A DNA stretch of 40,156 nucleotides from Chlamydomonas sphaeroides (Eukaryota; Chlorophyta; Chlorophyceae; Chlamydomonadales; Chlamydomonadaceae): the NCBI GenBank assembly GCA_001662425.1, contig BDDC01000849.1, forward strand, positions 1 through 40,156, in the 5' to 3' direction. Position 1 is the first letter of the stretch, and every line of letters starts with the position of its first letter. Shown here one piece after another: positions 39,001 to 40,156 of this stretch. Both the position numbers and the translations under genes were made by a program. Below the pieces are notes generated by a model that was not told where the DNA came from, did no database searches, and was given only the letters and a program-made list of their open reading frames with translations.

Positions 39001-39863
39001 TCTTACTTGCACCGTGCACGCGCCCCAACCCACCCACCCAGTCGCGGCCCCGCTGCCTTGCCGGCACTTGCGTTGCCTTGCCTTATGTTGCAGGCAATTT
39101 GACCCCGAGATGAGCGCCTGGTTGGGCGGCGAGCTCGCGACGCTGTCCTCCGACAAGACCGCAAACCGTGAGTGGGCTCGTCGAGTGTGGCAGTAGGGGC
39201 AGCGCTGCAGACAGCTGCTGGTGACGGCCCTCGTACTTGATGTGATTTGATCGGTACATAACTTTAGTTACTTTGTATTGATTATGATACGAGGGCGGCT
39301 ACTGGAGACGGCAGGCGGTGCACACCTCATTGCGCGTCGCGCCGCCCAAGGTCCGCCTGGCTCCATCCCTTACTTGCCGCACCACTACATCCCGCCGAGC
39401 AGCGTCCTGTCGCCCGCCCCATACCACCCCACACCGCAGTCCTGGCCAAGCTCATCCGCAGTTACGATGTGGACGGCGACGCCCTCCGCGCCAACGATGT
39501 AGCCATGGTGGACCCCACTAAGTTGGCAATCGCGTTCAACAGGGTGGGTGGAGCGGCCGGCCCAAGCCACGGCTAGGGAAGTGGCGGCGGTCGGGGCTTG
39601 AGGCCGCTCCGACAGTGCTGCCGGGCCCGACAGGACGCGGCAGCGGCTTGCTGGCCCAGTCCAAACTTCCCACAGGCCCCGGTACAGACTGTGTGCTCGC
39701 GTGCTATCATTGGTGGCACCTGCTGCTCGCTCCACTGCAGGATCCCTACGTCATGGCCCCCGGCAACAAGGGCTGGGGCACCGGTCCTTCCGAGACGTGG
39801 GACCCCTACCACCCCGAGAAGCCCGGCATGTTTGCCGTCGACCCCAGCTTCCCCTTTGAGATG
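1..39863 (+). CDS. Giant modular CTLD / CPxG-repeat protein, about 150 exons, both ends missing
   Basis: One gene appears to fill the window. Joining about 150 exons by GT-AG splicing keeps a single open frame of about 4,800 codons from position 2 to 39863, with no stop. Domain order is Pro-rich hinge, CPxG repeats, about 15 C-type lectin-like domains with inserted PAN-like and CPxG modules, DUF4215-like, FN3-like, carboxypeptidase-regulatory-like modules, an LRDPPG region, then a Cys-free helical tail. Abundant Cys and N-x-S/T sequons in the first four-fifths point to the secretory route. No start codon, signal peptide, clear transmembrane segment or polyadenylation site was found, so 5' and 3' parts lie outside. 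Multi-CTLD proteins are known in Chlamydomonas; this exact architecture I do not recognise. Least certain joins are exons near 7002-7152, 14057-14186, 21576-21971 and 24517-24592. It could still be two genes wrongly merged, but phase continuity argues against that. Confidence 0.8.
207..5023 (+). CDS. CPxG repeat block I (about eight Cys-Pro-x-Gly...Cys repeats), exons 2-17
   Basis: Exons 207-279, 493-655, 806-874, 1026-1068, 1287-1344, 1504-1637, 1781-1855, 2129-2317, 2520-2743, 3024-3170, 3400-3442, 3665-3731, 3890-3972, 4145-4197, 4366-4482 and 4915-5023 join in frame. The product is a run of units that open with C-P-x-G, continue with an I/V-rich strand and usually close with a single Cys 25-60 residues later. 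Recognisable openers are CPRG, CPRG, CPAG, CPQG, CPAG, CRGL, CPVG and CPLG. The pattern resembles small beta-rich repeats (jacalin-like folds have similar CPxG...I..I strands), but I cannot assign a named family. The repeats lead directly into the first CTLD. Function is unknown; extracellular carbohydrate or matrix contact is a guess from the neighbours. Confidence 0.75.
2068..2100 (+). repeat. Short 19-bp-period direct repeat
   Basis: CCGACCCCCGGCTG at 2068-2081 recurs exactly at 2087-2100, inside the intron 1856-2128. It does not overlap an exon or splice site. Confidence 0.8.
4483..4914 (+). other. 432-nt intron
   Basis: The intron joins TAYQLE to RSCPLG in phase 0, so no coding exon is needed inside it. 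It has a GTGCGA donor and a CTTGCAG acceptor after a long C/T tract. The long minus-strand open frame here (4462-5484) overlaps real exons of the + strand gene and shows no domain. I see no repeat or other element. Confidence 0.6.
5171..6407 (+). CDS. CTLD 1, complete, with EPN motif (exons 18-23)
   Basis: Exons 5171-5226, 5351-5398, 5550-5640, 5782-5883, 6067-6097 and 6266-6407. The product has the full C-type lectin-like order: aromatic beta1 strand, W-T-T-A-H-A-F-C, QGGTLLTF, VWIGARR, EPN at 5856-5864, then DCVEL, WVDRPC and RPLCEI. All four core cysteines are present. EPN is the loop motif of mannose-type calcium lectins, so sugar binding is possible; the usual WND partner reads WVD, so calcium binding is not assured. 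A phase-1 intron follows WIGARRT, a position shared with several later CTLDs. The last exon carries an N-A-T sequon and a short linker to CTLD 2. Confidence 0.85.
6501..7152 (+). CDS. CTLD 2, N-terminal half only (exons 24-27)
   Basis: Exons 6501-6607, 6704-6727, 6952-7002 and 7139-7152. The product has the first half of a CTLD: LLMYDVDLTWDQ, a Cys after STF, GAQLASF and LWTGLR. It then stops at a phase-1 junction after NRLP and passes straight into the first strand of CTLD 3. The second half, with the EPN-type loop and the last cysteines, is missing. The cut lies at the phase-1 intron site that other CTLDs share, so loss of one exon group by recombination between introns would explain it. 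Exon 27 is only 14 nt and is the weakest call here; an unseen exon in 7153-7327 is possible but none was found. Confidence 0.65.
7328..8243 (+). CDS. CTLD 3, complete (exons 28-31)
   Basis: Exons 7328-7481, 7627-7645, 7772-7868 and 8022-8243. Motifs in order: REYLYVMQ, TWEEAQGFC, GGDLVTF, AWIGLYK, then YEWSDG, TLCVAV, and a final GPC...MGFMC. The expected loop tripeptide (EPN/QPD) is not visible, so this is a lectin-like fold without an obvious calcium/sugar site. The 19-nt exon 7627-7645 is needed to restore the frame between LVTFLA and VMADLF, which strongly supports it. The phase-1 intron after WIGLYKA matches that of CTLD 1. Two extra Cys in the long loop may form an additional disulfide. 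Confidence 0.85.
8514..9613 (+). CDS. CTLD 4, complete, with QPN motif (exons 32-36)
   Basis: Exons 8514-8741, 8878-8990, 9205-9234, 9345-9362 and 9576-9613. Motifs: QYLAFGDVQSW, a Cys in AAASC, GGRLASF, VWTGLRR, FQWVDG, AAW..AQPNG (QPN at 8937-8945), NENCVSLV, MDDVPC and EPYIC. This is a full CTLD with a galactose-type-like loop tripeptide; sugar binding is plausible but untested. The small exons of 30 and 18 nt are both phase 0 and bring MDDVPC to its expected place before the final Cys, which supports them. The phase-1 intron after GLRRTA is the shared site. The last codon, TA|C, is split by a phase-2 intron. Confidence 0.83.
9623..9675 (+). repeat. Imperfect tandem duplication just after a splice donor
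   Basis: Two copies of CAAAGCGGGGC...GTCAGCTG(T/A)AGCA, of 28 and 25 nt, follow each other directly within the intron 9614-9759. They begin nine bases after the GTAAGT donor. Confidence 0.75.
9760..10784 (+). CDS. CTLD 5, partial and split by a PAN-like insert (exons 37-41)
   Basis: Exons 9760-9860, 10064-10184, 10373-10451, 10524-10560 and 10650-10784. Exon 37 gives DWEYSDG...NHRW, the central W-x-W-S-D-G part of a CTLD, with no N-terminal half before it. Exons 38-40 then encode a separate Cys-rich module (listed on its own). Exon 41 returns to CTLD sequence: TDCAAYTV, SGEWYTAEASC and PVVC, the normal C-terminal half. So the foreign module sits in the long loop between the W..W strand and the third conserved Cys. 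Whether this folds as one domain with an insert, or is a relic, cannot be told from sequence. Confidence 0.65.
10064..10560 (+). CDS. PAN/apple-like module inside CTLD 5 (exons 38-40)
   Basis: The three exons encode a unit of about 75 residues. Its Cys pattern is KDQC-SGLC-AIPDC, then an aromatic-rich YWTYR strand, then GDCTL. Cys-x3-Cys-x5-Cys, then W/Y, then C-x-L is the core of PAN/apple domains, which bind proteins or glycans in extracellular proteins. The unit is flanked on both sides by recognisable CTLD fragments. Entry is phase 1 (after 9860) and exit is phase 1 (after 10560), so it is a symmetric 1-1 cassette, the kind most easily moved by exon shuffling. The family call rests on the Cys spacing alone. 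Confidence 0.6.
10902..12300 (+). CDS. CTLD 6, complete, with QPD motif (exons 42-48)
   Basis: Exons 10902-10985, 11151-11164, 11292-11358, 11494-11631, 11818-11872, 11969-12061 and 12170-12351. A Glu-rich linker (LPEEERTAIKF) leads into the CTLD: LYDALYDAERAQDIC, GGTLVEP, FHIGLSDA, YSWYTG, AAGQPDNS (QPD at 11979-11987), DEDCVQTV, SWSDVPC and RPLC. QPD is the galactose-type loop signature and WSD stands where WND is expected, so this is one of the better candidates for calcium-dependent sugar binding. The 14-nt exon 11151-11164 was found because it alone restores phase 0 before LELNLYD. The phase-1 intron after GLSDA is at the shared site. Confidence 0.83.
12301..13299 (+). CDS. CTLD 7, N-terminal part (exons 48-52)
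   Basis: The end of exon 12170-12351 plus exons 12585-12642, 12727-12862, 13000-13066 and 13280-13299. The product is NAHFMLFMRLMDW, AERFCQAQGG, NLAFFDSV, AWFGLND, GEWRYSAF and KWSN...AAEP. This is the first half of a CTLD up to the EP-type loop. After the 20-nt exon 52 the protein changes to CPxG-type repeats, and the matching C-terminal half (DCAEI, EWADKPC, VLCRR) appears only at about 15196. CTLD 7 is therefore interrupted by about 240 residues. The intron before exon 53 (13300-13406) holds a CTG run just ahead of its acceptor. Confidence 0.75.
13407..15180 (+). CDS. CPxG repeat block II, inserted in CTLD 7 (exons 53-61)
   Basis: Exons 13407-13583, 13730-13736, 13900-13923, 14011-14057, 14186-14290, 14386-14437, 14638-14686, 14807-14899 and the first half of 15045-15308. 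Repeat-like units are QCGPNQFVKNLVV...MECFS, YAVGMQLKAKLW...CNAAGVC, LGVTGARLLC and RCPAGMYVCGFNVRY...IRCC. They match the opener-strand-closing-Cys layout of block I. The 7-nt micro-exon ATCTCAC is inferred because without it the next exon would read into TAG. The donor at 14058 and acceptor at 14186 are a choice among in-phase options (14052 also works). The insert sits between the two halves of CTLD 7. Confidence 0.65.
15181..15560 (+). CDS. CTLD 7, C-terminal part, and linker (exons 61-62)
   Basis: The second half of exon 15045-15308 and the start of exon 15504-15904. The sequence SADCAEIRYSLP, TEWADKPC and NNVLCRR is the normal ending of a CTLD: third Cys, W-x-D-x-x-C, final Cys. Its first half lies at 12301-13299. 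A linker of about 70 residues with no clear motif (QRQGVQQALAEPS...) then leads to CTLD 8. The codon AA|C is split by a phase-2 intron at 15309-15503. Confidence 0.7.
15700..16275 (+). CDS. CTLD 8, complete (exons 62-63)
   Basis: The rest of exon 15504-15904 and the first part of exon 16083-16411. Motifs: SEFLLFDSVMPWRAGASFC, NAELAQIT, AWFGASASG, WKYTTGE, YKAWGG, ANPSCGTVLF, VWKAAPC and LRVIC. All conserved Cys are present. The loop tripeptide reads APNP-like (ANPSC) and not EPN, so a sugar site is doubtful. The phase-1 intron after FGASASG is again the shared site. Exon 62 (401 nt) is the longest exon in the window, so this CTLD's N-terminal half has lost the early introns seen in others. 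Confidence 0.82.
16330..17183 (+). CDS. CTLD 9, complete (exons 63-66)
   Basis: The end of exon 16083-16411 and exons 16568-16808, 16974-17057 and 17158-17183. A short Pro/Arg linker precedes VFAVEMTAVTAATAC, GSTLASINTEEE, IWLGGRF, WSWADGTDWGY, SCIMW, WSIENC, FPMC and FICAK. The domain is complete and unusual in having two candidate closing Cys (FPMC and PFIC). No phase-1 intron follows WLGG here; exon 64 runs through that point. A phase-0 intron lies just after the first Cys. Confidence 0.8.
17370..18282 (+). CDS. CPxG-like repeat plus WSC/PAN-like Cys-rich module (exons 67-69)
   Basis: Exons 17370-17550, 17764-17933 and 18081-18282. Exon 67 carries YCPPQTVVAGITGM...APICR, a CPxG-type unit. 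Exons 68-69 carry RCRAGWSVP, MDMCAFACG, SPSLLALFYKNGQCRCARM and then a Cys-poor stretch with DTVCSVSD. The C-x3-C...F-Y-x4-C-x-C spacing resembles WSC or PAN domains, which bind glycans or proteins outside the cell; I cannot choose between them. The module enters and leaves in phase 1 and leads directly into CTLD 10. Confidence 0.55.
17590..17741 (+). repeat. Degenerate tandem array of CCnATnACG(CTAGC) units in an intron
   Basis: Within the intron 17551-17763, about eight diverged copies of CCCATCACG occur every 15-25 nt, several followed by CTAGC or TTAGC, with GCTGAT or GCCGGC between them. This is a minisatellite-like array. It makes up most of the intron and does not touch either splice site. 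Copy number is likely to vary between strains. Confidence 0.75.
18291..18313 (+). repeat. (TCGGGG)n hexamer run in an intron
   Basis: Three perfect TCGGGG units plus a partial fourth lie just after the donor of the intron 18283-18409. The run has four G-tracts of four or three G spaced by TC, so the RNA or DNA could form a G-quadruplex close to the 5' splice site. No function is shown by the sequence. Confidence 0.8.
18410..19277 (+). CDS. CTLD 10, complete (exons 70-73)
   Basis: Exons 18410-18507, 18641-18801, 18997-19055 and 19158-19277. Motifs: KYRLYTKPATWEQAQ, RLC, GGHLATLED, VWVGLF, RRWVDGLPLNY, a DEWDY loop, PYCGTLRY, SVWAGGC and YSFVC. Core Cys and the W-V-D-G strand are present; the EPN-type tripeptide is absent. 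A phase-0 intron lies two residues before the first Cys. The intron after WVGLF is phase 2 and lies further downstream than the shared phase-1 site. Confidence 0.85.
19423..20764 (+). CDS. Linker and CTLD 11, complete (exons 74-78)
   Basis: Exons 19423-19449, 19585-19642, 19825-19891, 20046-20186 and 20599-20764. The linker is DATPGETRPLTGQSM; its exon was located because it alone converts phase 1 into the phase 2 required by the next exon. The CTLD follows: ITLYTAHLLSWNDAARMC, QDLVWFLN, IWTALTED, RYAWRTQ, WRLPNNFD, GLCGSL, and DTPRAFAC. LPNN replaces EPN. The 412-nt intron before exon 78 contains a partial duplicate of the end of exon 77 including its splice site. All joins are GT-AG. Confidence 0.78.
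20187..20598 (+). other. 412-nt intron with a partial copy of exon 77's end
   Basis: It joins RYAWRTQ to SPDGIG in phase 0. Inside it, 20247-20299 repeats the last bases of exon 77 and its splice donor. Because of this copy the intron contains an extra GCACGCAG|GTGGG site that could be mistaken for an acceptor or donor. Nothing else is recognised. Confidence 0.6.
20247..20299 (+). repeat. Imperfect duplicate of the 3' end of exon 77
   Basis: GACAGCCGC (20247-20255) and ACGCCTGGCGCACGCAGGTGGG (starting near 20278, interrupted by about 22 nt of other sequence) repeat 20160-20191, which is the end of exon 77 plus its GTGGG donor. The copy lies about 110 nt downstream in the same intron. It carries a changed base in the CACACAG/CACGCAG part. 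Confidence 0.65.
20877..22473 (+). CDS. PSPPPP hinge and CTLD 12 with EPN and a long insertion (exons 79-85)
   Basis: Exons 20877-21260, 21345-21391, 21521-21576, 21971-22027, 22131-22187, 22320-22338 and 22419-22473. Exon 79 begins with a PSPPPPPPSPPP hinge, then EYMYFSGGRTWSNAKGVC, GGRMLEF and YWFGLRRD. Exon 80 holds GEPNN (EPN at 21353-21361) and EHCGE. A CTLD should then close within about 25 residues. Instead about 75 residues intervene, with aromatic-rich KAEWFFF and a charged KAWDELGSQEKNNY segment, before DLNCGDTRAYVC ends the domain. The join from 21576 to 21971 is uncertain; it was chosen because it alone, among those tested, gives the phase that exon 82 needs. Confidence 0.65.
21457..21484 (+). 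repeat. Perfect 14-bp tandem duplication in an intron
   Basis: CTGCATCCAGCTGT occurs twice head to tail, followed by CTGCAA. It lies upstream of the acceptor at 21520 and leaves exons untouched. It is probably a recent slippage event. Confidence 0.85.
21577..21970 (+). other. 394-nt interval, assignment uncertain
   Basis: I treat it as one intron with donor GTACCT at 21577. An alternative ends exon 81 at 21556 (GTGCGC). A small exon at 21727-21738 (AGCACGAGGCAA before GTAGCT) may also exist. With the 21576 donor this extra exon would keep frame. The interval holds no other gene or repeat that I can see. Confidence 0.45.
22734..23832 (+). CDS. CTLD 13, complete (exons 86-90)
   Basis: Exons 22734-22843, 22965-23046, 23198-23308, 23412-23434 and 23661-23832. 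Motifs: VHYTMYGTSMSWKSAQ, AFCNAR, YLVTFTSADE, IWTGYNAL, RRPWSD, GGCMVLKV, LDWEDC and RPLC. The core Cys pattern is complete. No EPN-type tripeptide is visible. The upstream reading frame meets a TGA at 22521-22523 if the donor at 22474 is ignored; splicing there joins GG|TG in phase and avoids it. A phase-0 intron lies two residues before the first Cys, as in CTLD 10. Confidence 0.8.
24024..25380 (+). CDS. CTLD 14, complete, with a GC-AG intron and a stop-free 87-nt intron (exons 91-95)
   Basis: Exons 24024-24088, 24225-24265, 24442-24517, 24592-24649, 24737-24877 and the first half of 25313-25455. Motifs: RKYAYYRQALSFARAM, VCKTL, GGDLVIL, EIWMGLST, FFFHNVINYPPDG, NGSYWLQS, TSQC and RQFAC. 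After DLK the best boundary is AAG|GCAAGC, a GC donor, because it alone keeps exon 93 at full length and in phase; GT donors inside the exon (before 24508) would also keep phase. The segment 24650-24736 looks like an intron (GTACGA...AAG with a long pyrimidine tract) at the shared phase-1 site, yet it is 87 nt and open, so retention would only add 29 residues. Confidence 0.7.
24878..25312 (+). other. 435-nt intron
   Basis: It joins NAIATE to GWVATN across a phase-1 site, completing CTLD 14, so no missing exon is implied. The intron is open in one frame for over 300 nt (Cys/Pro-rich translation), but that reading lacks any CTLD motif and would not join in phase to a better product. No repeat is seen. 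Confidence 0.55.
25381..26460 (+). CDS. CTLD 15, complete, last of the array (exons 95-98)
   Basis: The end of exon 25313-25455 and exons 25643-25708, 25997-26150 and the first part of 26286-26526. A PLPPVSMPP mini-hinge precedes KFTLHMG, GIRTYTLI, GTWTQ, AQLVCRHLPG, GTLATLYS, IWVGFADF, YWQTGMLDG, SDACGYL, APC and YAYLC. The fold is complete and carries the shared phase-1 intron after WVGFADFLSP. The loop tripeptide is missing. After this domain, no further CTLD occurs in the window. Confidence 0.83.
26461..28127 (+). CDS. Post-lectin region with DUF4215-like CGDG...EECD motif (exons 98-104)
   Basis: The end of exon 26286-26526 and exons 26716-26787, 26986-27093, 27308-27454, 27633-27718, 27847-27919 and 28061-28127. 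First comes EVSGDGLPDVIVS, similar to FG-GAP/VCBS calcium-binding strands but short. Then TCGDGIPAWGKEECDLG...SICSG resembles the CGDG-x-EECD-x-G motif of DUF4215-type Cys-rich repeats, found in extracellular proteins. A region with VDYVIFG, DPLLLPGFYNAS and GTPFEYR follows and is unassigned. The exon at 27847 was chosen over a later acceptor (27864) because only it gives a Met-Glu-Val-His frame in the required phase. Confidence 0.6.
28261..28999 (+). CDS. Fibronectin-III-like beta module (exons 105-107)
   Basis: Exons 28261-28376, 28573-28756 and 28890-28999. The strand pattern PLDLIVEQDFDAIAMSW...GSACESGVSISR...GMVYRYCVTV resembles a fibronectin type III sandwich: a W after the B strand, a variable loop, then Y-x-Y-C-V-T-V in the F strand. 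CGC near the start and CESG add disulfides, which FN3 domains usually lack. Such modules serve as spacers or adhesion units outside the cell. The assignment rests on the W and Y-x-Y-x-V-x-V pattern only; another Ig-like fold would fit as well. Confidence 0.5.
29208..29796 (+). CDS. Carboxypeptidase-regulatory-like module 1 (exons 108-110)
   Basis: Exons 29208-29315, 29497-29600 and 29709-29796. The product has VRIQWAGRLQGEIQTRYGTPAPDVRLTA in its first exon, then STTTDDSGRYSLTL. A G-x-I/V strand, a PAPDV turn and a T-x-x-D-G-x-Y-S-L strand are the hallmark of the carboxypeptidase regulatory-like (transthyretin-type) beta sandwich, common as a spacer in large surface proteins. An extension with SHTVLLFATARTKLRTG follows. 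The domain itself has no catalytic residues and none are expected. Confidence 0.6.
29931..30834 (+). CDS. Carboxypeptidase-regulatory-like module 2 (exons 111-114)
   Basis: Exons 29931-30029, 30196-30335, 30526-30615 and 30776-30834. After MQIIETSRIVDES the sequence IVGTVSWPG, RGCPVFAASVCTVNV, TIACVNTLENGAFSVTAG and FNHTM repeats the layout of module 1: G-T-V strand, a Cys-bracketed A-x-V-C turn, then N-x-F-S strand. It ends in a short YDIDIRNT strand. The Cys pair around PVFAASV is an addition compared with module 1. Two N-x-S/T sequons (NST, NHT) are present. Confidence 0.55.
31064..31847 (+). CDS. Third beta-rich module and linker (exons 115-118)
   Basis: Exons 31064-31177, 31401-31441, 31583-31625 and 31779-31847. 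VRVGLTGGRCEYALGRVHLEF, ARTVTLEPTASYTEF and LPWLIKFK again read as paired beta strands of the type seen in the two previous modules, with two Cys (RCEY, LECT). A linker with TEPIEKLDTMVVKRYLERV follows and looks helical. The exon sizes are small and the phases mostly 0. The intron 31178-31400 contains the CAG microsatellite. No specific family is recognised. Confidence 0.5.
31215..31279 (+). repeat. CAG trinucleotide microsatellite in an intron
   Basis: Nine CAG units are followed by shorter CAG clusters broken by CTC/ATC inside the intron 31178-31400. All three forward frames stay open across the run (poly-Gln, poly-Ala or poly-Ser). The intron is 223 nt, so retaining it would shift the frame of the downstream exon; splicing is required for the model. 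Confidence 0.85.
31984..33227 (+). CDS. Unassigned region with scattered Cys (exons 119-124)
   Basis: Exons 31984-32103, 32220-32258, 32386-32494, 32628-32779, 32962-33016 and 33187-33227. Segments such as MDVLLCRDFKGNYLNCGSF, TYKVRIQMYQMYGN, RCNDVKG and SNPCAPSAAGC suggest a beta-rich extracellular region with at least seven Cys. The stretch YKVRIQMYQMYGNLRCNDV could be another Ig-like or CRL strand pair. I do not recognise a family. All six exons are in phase with one another and with both flanks. Confidence 0.55.
33457..34342 (+). CDS. LRDPPG region (exons 125-128)
   Basis: Exons 33457-33507, 33847-33897, 34035-34077 and 34215-34342. The product reads MTITSLEEAW, YAIVEGTLSRAG, then IPIPIPLLILRDPPG-GDGSFATLEN and, later, DLTCGGIGND. 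The L-x-L-R-D-P-P-G-x-x-S-x-A-x-x-x-N block looks like a conserved motif; from memory similar LRDPPG blocks occur in other very large protist and bacterial proteins, but I cannot name a family or verify this. The Cys in DLTCGG is the last one in the whole reconstructed protein. Phase-1 splicing falls inside DPP|G. Confidence 0.55.
33508..33846 (+). other. 339-nt intron
   Basis: It joins RNFYL to YAIVEG in phase 0. The donor is GTCGGT, weaker than the usual GTGAG/GTGCG. A G-rich stretch fills the middle. No coding exon, repeat or RNA gene is recognised. Confidence 0.5.
34343..34642 (+). other. 300-nt intron at the boundary between Cys-rich and Cys-free parts
   Basis: It joins KALPW to NLINTI in phase 0 and marks the place where the protein changes from Cys-containing beta modules to a Cys-free helical tail. 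Donor GTGAGC and acceptor CTCGCAG are normal. I see no stop-plus-polyadenylation signal or promoter-like sequence inside it that would mark a gene boundary. Confidence 0.5.
34643..38179 (+). CDS. Cys-free, Lys/Ala-rich, probably helical region (exons 129-145)
   Basis: Exons 34643-34672, 34832-34870, 35040-35108, 35201-35216, 35529-35591, 35788-35822, 35916-35951, 36076-36138, 36252-36306, 36536-36589, 36821-36853, 36944-37068, 37198-37259, 37398-37473, 37650-37673, 37869-37975 and 38107-38179. Exons of 16-125 nt encode amphipathic, charged stretches such as KLFGKLGKKLPGVLGKGAKK, DELAKVADDIGE, AVAKKADDLAMV and DLIDDLVKQGKDL. Spacing of Leu/Val/Ala every three to four residues suggests long amphipathic helices or coiled coil. 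No Cys, no sequon-dense parts and no domain family recognised. The contrast with the Cys-rich front suggests a different physical setting, perhaps cytoplasmic, membrane-surface or a self-assembling tail. Confidence 0.65.
35217..35528 (+). other. 312-nt intron
   Basis: It joins KKLAG to VLDDIL across a phase-1 site. It includes a stretch with repeated CTAGCTAG-like words near 35375-35465. No exon or element is recognised. Confidence 0.5.
38455..39863 (+). CDS. C-terminal part in window, Cys-free (exons 146-150)
   Basis: Exons 38455-38511, 38712-38884, 39094-39167, 39440-39543 and 39741-39863. Segments include DDFKLAGGSAYLKKLLFG, AQLRVEESAQSAPN, NVTELVNSIFELSD, RSYDVDGDALRAND and DPYVMAPGNKGWGTGPSETW. 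DVDGDALRANDV resembles an EF-hand loop, with Asp at positions 1, 3 and 5 but Val where the bidentate Glu should be, so calcium binding is doubtful. The last exon ends at a good GTGCGT donor (39864). If that donor is not used, the frame runs on for 41 more codons to a TGA at 39984-39986, which would then be the true C terminus. Confidence 0.65.
39227..39296. repeat. AT-rich hairpin (9-bp inverted repeat) in an intron
   Basis: GCCCTCGTA at 39227-39235 is the exact reverse complement of TACGAGGGC at 39288-39296. The 52-nt loop is strikingly AT-rich for this locus and contains a second small palindrome, TAACT-TT-AGTTA. It lies in the intron 39168-39439. It could be a small non-autonomous transposon remnant or a structured intron segment; no target-site duplication is clear. 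Confidence 0.6.
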
Positions 39864-40119
39864 GTGCGTCGGTATGGTAGAACAATAGCGGGAGCCGCAC
39901 TACCGCCCTTGTATCTTCCATCAATTCTGTTGGCTGAGCATGTCGGTGGACTCTATCGACGCTACACACTTGGATTCGACGGCTGAGCCCCAGCGATAGA
40001 CATGATGCCCTTGCACGCTGGCGATATGATGCCCCCAATATCGCTGGCTTGTCGTCGCAGAGGCTGCGACAAGCTAGCTGTACAGACGCTACCTGGCTGC
40101 CTGCTGACTCTGGCCTGCG

Positions 40120-40156
<37 letters not shown>
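39864..40156 (+). other. Intron or 3' end of gene, ending in poly-C
   Basis: If the GTGCGT donor at 39864 is used, the next acceptor is GTCGTCGCAG ending at 40060, and a phase-0 exon would start at 40061 and run (ASCTDATWLPADSG...) into a proline homopolymer encoded by the C run. If not, the gene ends at TGA 39984-39986. A 9-bp inverted repeat (39990-39998 with 40039-40047) and a repeated GAT...ATGATGCCC word lie here. I cannot choose between the two readings. Confidence 0.45.
40120..40156 (+). repeat. 37-nt poly-C run at the window edge
   Basis: An uninterrupted run of C reaches the last base. Such runs stop sequencing polymerases and often mark contig ends, so the true length and what lies beyond are unknown. 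If transcribed in frame it would encode poly-proline. Confidence 0.95.

Noticed and set aside
39440..39543. EF-hand calcium site at DVDGDALRANDV
   Set aside because: Position 12 is Val where Glu is needed and position 6 is not Gly, so a working EF-hand is unlikely.

Overview
The window is high-GC eukaryotic DNA, most likely from a volvocine green alga (the Chlamydomonas/Volvox group). This rests on several things seen together. There are many short exons (about 7-400 nt, mean about 96). The introns average about 170 nt, mostly of the GTGAG/GTGCG...TGCAG type. Third codon positions are GC-rich, there are (S)PPPP hinges, and C-type lectin-like domains (CTLDs) are strung together in one protein. 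The species cannot be read from the sequence.

Nearly all of it is one gene on the + strand. I joined about 150 exons by hand from position 2 to 39863. Splice phase is kept at every junction, giving about 14.4 kb of coding sequence (about 4,800 codons) with no in-frame stop. Neither the first nor the last exon of the gene is visible, so the true protein is larger. I see no minus-strand gene, RNA gene or intact transposon.

Layout from the 5' side: a Pro-rich hinge (1-80); a block of about eight Cys-Pro-x-Gly...Cys repeats (207-5023); about 15 CTLDs (5171-26526). The CTLDs are interleaved with a PAN/apple-like module (10064-10560), a second CPxG block (13407-15180), a WSC/PAN-like Cys-rich module (17764-18282) and a second PSPPPP hinge (about 20922-20970). 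Next come a Cys-rich DUF4215-like motif (26986-27093), a fibronectin-III-like module (28261-28999) and two or three carboxypeptidase-regulatory-like beta modules (29208-31847). A conserved-looking region with an LRDPPG motif follows (33847-34342). The end is about 500 residues with no cysteine at all, rich in Lys/Ala/Asp/Leu and probably helical (34643-39863).

The likely product is a giant secreted or cell-surface, extracellular-matrix-type protein whose front presents many lectin-like folds and whose tail is of a quite different, Cys-free nature. The array shows its own history. Many CTLDs share a phase-1 intron just after the W-x-G motif. One CTLD stops exactly at that intron. Two CTLDs are split in the same loop by foreign modules (PAN in one, CPxG repeats in the other). 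A third carries a long aromatic insertion near that loop. The introns hold microsatellites and small duplications, and the window ends in a 37-nt poly-C run.
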